DNA of 64,000 bases from assembly GCA_029817715.1 (NCBI GenBank), contig JARUPY010000605.1, positions 248,001-312,000 of the forward strand. Direction: 5' to 3'. Source of the stretch: Melastoma dodecandrum (lineage: Eukaryota > Streptophyta > Magnoliopsida > Myrtales > Melastomataceae). Under the pieces are notes generated by a model. That model made no database searches and was not told the DNA's origin. It was given only the letters and a program-made list of their open reading frames with translations. Shown one piece after another: positions 57,623 through 64,000 of the stretch. The first letter of the stretch is position 1; each line of letters begins with the position of its first letter. The position numbers were made by a program, and so were the translations under genes.

Positions 57623-58861
57623 AAAGCGGGTTGCTCCCGCAGTCAACACCAGCTGTAACCCTTAACGGTAATTCCCTCCCCCCTCCCCCCTCCCCAACAA
57701 TCCACGCGCCGCCGCGGACCAGACGGCGGACGTCGCCGGAGCTCGGGTATGCCGTTTTGGATAGGATGAAGTAAGCCAGCATAAGCCTGAACGCGGTGAC
57801 TTATTAACATTTTGATTGCTAGTGTTACAAGGAAGTGGTGGTTGTCGACCACCCTCGACCTGTTCCGCGGTAAAATCGTATGGGGTCTTGAAGAGGAACG
57901 GCGTGGTCCCAGAGTTGTTAACTTACACCACCCTCTTGGAAGTGTTGTATTAAGTCTAAGAAATATGAGGATGGATTCTAGATATTTGAGACAATGAAGG
58001 GCCTGCCTGGGTTACTCATTTGATGCATTTGGATGCTGCCCTACCATTAGTGCATCTGTTAAGGCAGCGCGAACGGATGATGCAGACCATTGATGGCTCG
58101 CGTGATAAAGTATGGAATTCACCTCGATATAGTGTCGTACAATACGCTTATCTATTTACATCGTATGCATCAAACATAAGCTCAGGCGCCCCGGTAATAA
58201 CATGAACATATGTATGATATGTTAGCCTCCCCCCTCCCCCTGACCTGACCTGGATATATAAAGGGAACACAGATAAAATGCAAAATGGCAAGCCAATCAA
58301 CGCTCTTATGAGGGAAAGAATAGCAACATACCAGAACTTTGGCACTAAAAGGATTAACGTACAGAAATATATGGATAGTCCATTCAACAATGTTTATCGT
58401 TTGCAAAACGACTTTAGGAGTTAAAGCAGCTACGATACCAAAACGATTTGCGGCCCAATTATTTTACATACCAAGATGATCAATTATTTTACTCCCAAAA
58501 ACACAGCCGTGGCCCAATTAGAATGAAAAGACCAACTCCTGTGTAGAAGCTCTCCATAATAGTTTTTACTAGTTAATTATGACCTATAAAAATTTCAATG
58601 CACTTTGCTCCCCCACCCCCCAAAAAACATCATTTAGAAGCAACTATGGGAACAACGCTACTCAGGGAGCGCCCCCCAGCATATTCAAGAGCGGGAGGCA
58701 ACAACTGGGAAGTAACAGAGGAAGAATTGCCGGAAAGGGGGAGGGAAACAATCAGCCGAGGATGGCCTTGCTATGGTGATCTGCAGCTTTCGATAGAGAC
58801 TGTATCGACACATGGTATCCAGGACCCATCTGAATTCAGGCATCCAAGAAATAGGAAACTG
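57623..58861. other. Intergenic, no gene seen
   Basis: Spacer between the RPL11 promoter and the end of the uL1m gene. Its right part is likely the 3' UTR of uL1m. No conserved coding frame. Confidence 0.45.
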
Positions 58862-61817
58862 TCAGCTTCTGATAATCCATGAGTGAGCAAAAAGAGGGGG
58901 GATCTTGGGATTCACCGTGCTGCAGATATGGAAAGAGTTGATGTATCCGGCATACTTTGATGCTGTGAAAACAAAGGCAACATAACAAATTGAGAAGCTC
59001 TCATACGTTGGAGAAACAAGACAGGAATGTGGTTATGACCAATTAAGGCGAAAACAAGGAGGTGGCCTGTAACAGTCGCTTGGAAGGTGGATGGCTAACC
59101 TTTCTTAAGTCCGGCAGGTTTTGCACGCAAGAGTGCCTCCATAAAAGCACCAACATTCTCCCGTAAACAGTCCTCAGACAGGCTCACCTGCAAAACCATT
59201 GACAATATCAGTATAGTCAGAGAGAGACGATCACAGTTTAAAGGACAAATAATAATCTTATCTCAGTAGTCATCCGGGGGATGAATTTTACCTTTCCTAG
59301 CCCAACATGGACAATGGCCGTCTTGTCCATTTTAAAATCAACACTACTTTGTTTTGCTTCCTTCACAGCTCGGGAAACATCAGTAATCAAGGTACCTTGC
59401 TATATCAAGGTAAAAGCAACAATGACCGAGAGAACAATTTGCCGCGCAAAATCAGCCAACAGAATGCAGACAAACATAACAAAAACACTTACTTTGGCAT
59501 TGGGCAATAACCCCAGTGGTTTCAGGATCTTCGCTATCTGCACGGCATAATTGTCTAATTACAAATGTAGTACAATTTTTATCCTTATCTTCACAAGTTC
59601 AATAAGAAGTCCAAACAAAACCTTCAAGACTTTTGGCATGAAACCAGGAGTAGTGAAACATTTTTTGACATCAAATTTGCCACCACCTACGCAGTTCATC
59701 CGACAAAAGCAAATTAGTACTTGAATTGGGACAAAACGATCAAAATATTCCAAAGGCGAAACTATTGACACGGCACCGAGGATACGATCTAAGCAAACTC
59801 TTCAAGTTCAAAGCACTATAGTCACCCTAACGACAGCTTAAATGTAGTATCAGGACACCCCATGGGCGAAGCACCTTTTCATAAAAGATGCCATATGCCC
59901 AACACTAAGAGCACTTTTGAGAAATCCAAGGTTGAACGAGCTCACTCCAGAATATAATTATTATGAAAATTTCAGATAATTACCACTAGCTATCTTTTCT
60001 ACTAGTTCTACACCACCAACAATGTCAGCCCCAGCCTCTCTAGCTTCATCAGCATCCTGGCCCTCACCCAGGAAAGCTATCTTGGCCACCTGGGTAAGAT
60101 GATTAATAGATGCACAGATTGTTAGAGAAACTATAATATAATTACGTCACAATACAAATGAGAAAGAAGTGTGTTTAACCTTTCTTCCATCGCCGTGCGG
60201 TAAAGCCAGACTACCACGGACGATCTGCATTAATCAATGAAAAAGAACTTAAAGACTCAACATGAAGAAAAGGGACATAGAAACTGCTTATAAGTAATAT
60301 GGATAAAAATTCTATGATGAACGTGAGTAAGAGGTTATTTAGTAAGCTCAAAACTGTGGTTATGAAGCAGAAACACGTAATTAAGGTCTTGATGGTGGCA
60401 TAAAGCATAAATCTCACACCCTTCACACAAACAACTCCACATATCTATCTTACATTGCCTTGTAACAGATTAGGTGATTTCTTTTCCTTGTGGAGACCCA
60501 ATATCTCTTACTAGTTTTAAGAGCCTCAGGAATATGATAACGTCAATTAGACCACTCGGAATAATGACCCGAGTTTATCTTTAATATTGAGCCTAACGAA
60601 AAGCAATTTATTCAAACTCCACCTCTGTACTTGACAGAAAATTAATAAATGTTGAACAAAACAAACAGATTTGCACCAGAACTGAGAAATCTCCATCATA
60701 ATTACAAAAAACATGATCAGGTGACTCGGCACATACCATGTCGCTCCTCTTTTTTTCAATGCCTAATACAACATGAGCTTCCATGGTTTCATCAAACTTG
60801 GATTTCACATTGGCCTGCATAAGAGAGAAGTGATGTAGTAAATGGTCAAATTTATACTAAGATGATGCTGAGAGTACCAATTAGCAATATCCCAAACAAA
60901 CTCTACACGTAGGAGACAACGCTTCTTCCTAAGTTGATTAACACATACACTAAAAACAATCTAAATGAAGTCAACTACTAGACTGAACCACAGAGCAAAC
61001 AAATCAATTAATGAATAAAACAAGCCGATCAAGCATGTCGGGCCAACAAATATATCAGGCAAATAAAAATCGAACCAAACGATAAGATTCCTATGAACCT
61101 TTGATCCACATATCAGAGTGAAAATTGTTCGCTCCCCTAACCTATACTACACTTAACACTACGGAACATTTCCAGGATAACTAACACTCCCCAAAGCACA
61201 TTCTTCTAAAGGAATCAAAATAAGAAACAACTCCCACAGAATCCACAAACCTTGACGAGGCGGACAGCCTCTGCCAAATCATATATGGGCTTCCGCTCCT
61301 TCTTCACCTGCCGCAACAAAGTGGGGAACGGAACCTTCATCCTCTCCTCCCGATCCTCCCTCTCGAAAATCCTCAACCTCCTGGTAACCTTAACAACTTC
61401 CCCATCCCCCTTCTTGACCTCCTCGCCCTTCTCAGCCCCCTTCCCGGACTCCCCCGTCACGGGCATATCCTCAGGGAGGGGCGCCACCTTCGTGGGGTAG
61501 GAAACAGGGGAAATGGAGGGAGCATCCTTGACGTACCGAATATCCTCACGAGTCCACGAGGCCCTCGCGGGACGAGCTTGCCGCAACGGCCGAGAAGTCT
61601 CGCCAGCGGGTTCGGGGGATCGCTCGGATAGGGCAGGGTCGGCGGCGGGGGTGGGCTGAGGGTCGGGATCTGGTTTGGGTTTGGGGGCGTAGGAGACGGG
61701 CTGGATGGGCGGGGGTTGGGTATGGGGATCTGGTACGGATGAGAAGAGGAGTCGGTTGGCTGGGAAGGAGCGGAGGTGGGAGTGGCGGGTTATGAGCCTG
61801 GTTAGGGCGGTGGTCAT
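58862..61817 (-). CDS. Mitochondrial large-subunit ribosomal protein L1 (uL1m)
   Basis: Nine exons in consistent phase: 61817-61251, 60814-60737, 60224-60180, 60089-59984, 59686-59622, 59537-59493, 59399-59292, 59187-59100 and 58962-58862 (1203 bp, 400 aa). The Pro-rich N-terminal 90 residues with an Arg/Ser-rich start (MTTALTRLITRHSHLRSF) fit a mitochondrial presequence. A plant-specific block DIRYVKDAPSISPVSYPTKV follows, then the L1 fold: KSKFDETMEAHVVLGIEKKR, IVRGSLALPHG, GQDADEAREAGADIVGG, CFTTPGFMPKV, LGLLPNAK, DFKMDKTAIVHVGLGK, FMEALLRAKPAGLKK, YAGYINSFHICST. uL1 forms the mobile L1 stalk that handles deacylated tRNA at the E site. The C-terminal 15 residues (IPPLFAHSWIIRS region) differ from the family's usual GPGFPVSI end, so the last exon may be altered. 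Otherwise intact. Confidence 0.92.
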
Positions 61818-61887
61818 GGTGGTGGTCGGAAAGTCAGTCTATGAATGGGAATGGAGTGGCGCCATGGAAGGGTTTTCGACGCTCGGG

Positions 61888-61902
61888 GTTTTAGGGTTTT
61901 TC
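61888..61902 (-). promoter_or_regulatory. Telo-box of the uL1m promoter
   Basis: AAAAACCCTAAAACC on the minus strand, about 70 bp upstream of the uL1m ATG. This matches the telo-box found in translation-apparatus promoters of plants. Confidence 0.65.
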
Positions 61903-62519
61903 TTGGTCTGCCCGTAATTAACAATATTTTATTTCCTGTTTAACTGTAAGCCCATTTATGAAAAAACATGGATTCTGTTGGAGTTTTGTTCCAGTTCTTA
62001 AATTATTTTGTTAAATAACTTTTAAATTTAAAATTTTTTTAATTAATATGACAAAAGCCGCCTTACAAAGTCGTTTTTGACTGCAAAGGAAGTCAATACG
62101 ATCGATTTTACCGCATTCAAAGTGAAGTCTTTGTACGATCGATTTTACCGCATTCAAAGTGAAGTCGGCGTTACCGCACGTGAAGTCGGATCGACTTCTT
62201 TCGAAAAAAAATTAGGCAAATCCCAACACTTCTTCTTCTCTATCTTCCTCCTCCCCTGTCTTCCCCTCCCCCTTCCCCTTCTCCTTCACCTTCCTCTTCA
62301 TCCTCCTCATCTCCTCCTCCCCTCCCCCTCCGTTCGCAAAAGCTGTGTCCTCCTCCCTCCTTCCATCCTCCGTCTCCCAAAAGAAACGGGTGTGATCGAA
62401 GTAACACCCGTTTCGTTTTTCTTTTTGGTTTTTTTTTGGGAAGAAAAGTTGGGGGTTGATCCGAGAACGGAGAACTCTTGGGTTACTGTTCAACGGAGAA
62501 CGGAAGAGCCCTCAACTTT

Positions 62520-62662
62520 TTTTTGGCGTACGAGTATATGCCGAATCGGGGCTTGGATGATCACCCCTTTAACCAGGCTTTGCTTGCTTTGCCATGGAAG
62601 ACCAGACTAGAAATCATACTCGGTGCGGCCGAAAGGCTAGCTTATTTACATGAAGGAATAAA
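62520..62662 (+). pseudogene. RLCK VII (PBL/PCRP1-like) kinase fragment
   Basis: The plus strand reads YEYMPNRGLDDHPFNQALLA then LPWKTRLEIILGAAERLAYL and HEG, the region between the hinge and the catalytic loop of PTI1/PBL-type cytoplasmic kinases. It stops just before the expected VIYRDFK catalytic loop. No other kinase part continues in this orientation. Confidence 0.75.
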
Positions 62663-62744
62663 AATCATGGGAATGTCCCCCGAGAGGATGAAAAAAAAAA
62701 AAGTAAAACGGGAATGTCTCGGTCATTCCCGTTTGACCGAGAAT

Positions 62745-62840
62745 CCATAGCCTCCGGCTGTGACTCCAGGATGGCTTGTTTCAACACGACAGTCACCTCC
62801 CTCGTGGTCGGCCTGTCTTTCGCGTTCTTGACACCCGTTT
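62745..62840 (-). pseudogene. Kinase C-terminal fragment (inverted)
   Basis: The minus strand reads NAKDRPTTREVTVVLKQAIL then ESQPEA, the conserved end of the kinase C-lobe (DRPTM..V...LKQAI) of receptor-like cytoplasmic kinases. It is opposite in orientation to the hinge fragment next to it, so the pieces were rearranged on or after capture. Confidence 0.65.
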
Positions 62841-62949
62841 GATCACCCGCGTTCAAAGCCCACGGAAATCGAATAAGACGAAACGAAGACTCCGTTTGAT
62901 CACCCAAAGACCACACCAGACTCTTCAAACAATCAAAAAAGGGCACTTC

Positions 62950-63075
62950 CATTTTCATTGCCAAACCTTAAATCCTACAATACCCAGTAAGGAAACGATC
63001 CACCTTTCATTGCCAAACCTTAAATTCTACAATTCCAACTTGGACTTGTCCGTGAAGTAGAAGCACTTCATAGTT
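62950..63075 (-). pseudogene. Kinase N-terminal fragment and short direct repeat
   Basis: On the minus strand near 63070 an ATG opens MKCFYFTDKSKLEL and a stop; MKCFYF..DKS is the start of PCRP1/PBL19-type kinases. A direct repeat (CATTGCCAAACCTTAAAT plus CTACAAT) occurs at 62957-62981 and 63008-63032. Confidence 0.55.
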
Positions 63076-63230
63076 GAATATGATATTTTCGAGGATGCGG
63101 TTGCTGTTCTTAAGGATGTCCGTGGGGAATGGGTGGGAAGATAGGCGTGTCGTGTCGGAGGAGTTTGACGAGAGGACGACGAAGTGGCTGGAGTGCTTGA
63201 ACGGCGAGGGAAGCCTAATCTCTGAAGCAG

Positions 63231-63362
63231 TTACGGCATGAATTCCTTGACGCTGGTGCGCTCGAAGTAGCCGGAGTCGCTGACGTCGGAGGCGTTGGCG
63301 AGGACGATGGGGTCGGATCCATCCTGGTTGCACTTGAGCACCAACAAAGCCGTGATCTTCAT
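63231..63362 (-). pseudogene. YKT6 SNARE, captured first exon
   Basis: ATG at 63362 begins MKITALLVLKCNQDGSDPIV, LANASDVSDSGYF and ERTSVKEF, the start of the longin domain of the R-SNARE YKT6 (vesicle fusion in secretion and vacuolar traffic). The frame stops after 43 codons where the second exon would begin, and the downstream sequence is not YKT6. The ATG lies about 15 bp inside the right arm, so the arm may include the YKT6 leader. The remaining longin domain, SNARE helix and CAAX end are absent. Confidence 0.85.
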
Positions 63363-63699
63363 GGCTCTTCCCGGATCAACCCCCAACTTTTCTTCCCCCA
63401 AAAAGAAAAACCAAAAAGAAAAACGAAACGGGTGTTACTTCGATTACGTTTCGACACCCGTTTCTTTTGGGAGACGGAGGATGGAAGGAGGGAGGAGGAC
63501 ACGGCTATTGCGAACGGAGGGGGAGGGGAGGAGGAGATGAGGAGGAGGAAGATGAAGGTGAAGGGGAAGGGGGGGGGGGGGGGGTAGAGGGGAAGACGAG
63601 AGAGAAGTGTGGGATTGCGTACTTCCTCTTTGGGGTATCGTCAAGGCCGACTTCACTTTCGGTGCAGCGAAATCACCTCGAAGAAGTCTGAATTTCAAA

Positions 63700-64000
63700 C
63701 TAAGAATGATTGGAGTAAAACTTTTTGAGTCTGAAACTCAAATTTATTAACATTAGTCCACTTATTTTAAGTTTGATCGATTTCGTAAAATATTTTGCTA
63801 ACCGGAAAAAACCTCCTGCATACTTTACCAGAAAGTTTTAAACAAATGAGATCTCTAGATTTGTGATTTATCTCTCTCCTAATACATAGATATGATGGAA
63901 ACAAGGAGTAATGACAACTGTCAGGAGGAATAGCTATACTGCCCCAGTAACAACTCGAACATGTCCTTCGGGGTCAGAAGTGTGGTTCCCCCTAGGATCA
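63700..64000. other. AT-rich flank, no gene seen
   Basis: No coding frame or repeat recognised before the window ends. Confidence 0.45.

Larger units (their letters stand above)
62095..63690. mobile_element. Pack-type element: long inverted-repeat arms enclosing pieces of YKT6 and a PBL-type kinase
   Basis: Left arm (about 62150-62465) and right arm (about 63370-63665) are inverted copies. In order from the outside they share AAAGTGAAGTCGGC, a C/T-rich stretch, CCCCTCCCCCTCCGTTCGCA, GTGTCCTCCTCCCTCCTTCC, ATCCTCCGTCTCCCAAAAGA, AACGGGTGT, AACACCCGTTTCGTTTTTCT and AAAAGTTGGGGGTTGATCCG. The left outer edge also has a 31-bp tandem repeat (GATCGATTTTACCGCATTCA). The roughly 900 bp between the arms holds fragments of at least two unrelated host genes in both orientations. 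This is the structure of Pack-MULE-like gene-capture elements. Termini and target duplication are not resolved. Confidence 0.7.

Noticed and set aside
61252..61500. Plus-strand frame over the uL1m first exon
   Set aside because: Antisense shadow of a well-supported exon.

Overview
The window is nuclear DNA of a flowering plant, most likely a eudicot; the species cannot be named from sequence alone. This follows from GT-AG introns in conserved plant genes, WRKY, TBL, RABA1 and SD2-type receptor-kinase families, telo-box promoters on ribosomal-protein genes, and Copia, hAT and Mutator debris. Most genes lie on the minus strand. There is no operon logic; neighbours are mostly unrelated.

Left third (1-17 kb) is TE-rich accessory DNA. 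It holds a broken BED/hAT (DAYSLEEPER/RICESLEEPER-like) gene and a family of small secreted ginkbilobin-2 (Gnk2/DUF26) antifungal-type proteins: two intact copies at 5.6-6.0 and 13.3-13.7 kb, and three damaged ones at 4.4, 15.3 and 15.8 kb. It also holds a complete but dead Ty1/Copia element (7116-12542; LTRs, tRNA-Met PBS, 5-bp TSD), LTR remnants, a Mutator transposase N-terminus fused to a Gnk2 fragment, and a PIF1-helicase fragment.

Middle (17-36 kb) holds housekeeping genes whose exon structure can be rebuilt in full with consistent phase: an ankyrin/integrin-linked-type kinase (12 exons, 483 aa), a METTL23-like methyltransferase (6 exons, 235 aa), the ARP2/3 subunit ARPC1 (15 exons, 379 aa) and a TBL wall-polysaccharide acetyltransferase (5 exons, 364 aa). 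Between them lie a GatA amidotransferase pseudogene that has lost its catalytic residues and a roughly 0.8-kb inverted-repeat element carrying the 5' part of a trihelix transcription-factor gene.

Right part (37-64 kb) has a TBL fragment, two convergent broken SD2-5-type receptor kinases separated by a solo-LTR-like repeat, an F-box/FBD pseudogene, an intact RABA1 GTPase, an intact group IIe WRKY, a DUF1685 pseudogene, a DJC76/77-type J-protein pseudogene, intact 60S RPL11 (first coding exon is only the ATG) and intact mitochondrial uL1. The right end is an inverted-repeat element with long arms enclosing fragments of YKT6 and of a PBL/PCRP1-type kinase.

The main biological signal is repeated capture and shuffling of host gene pieces. 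Three structures fuse or enclose host exons with transposon ends (15.8-16.5, 26.8-27.6, 62.1-63.7 kb), beside an unusual density of decayed genes. All family assignments come from reading motifs by eye; no database search was run.
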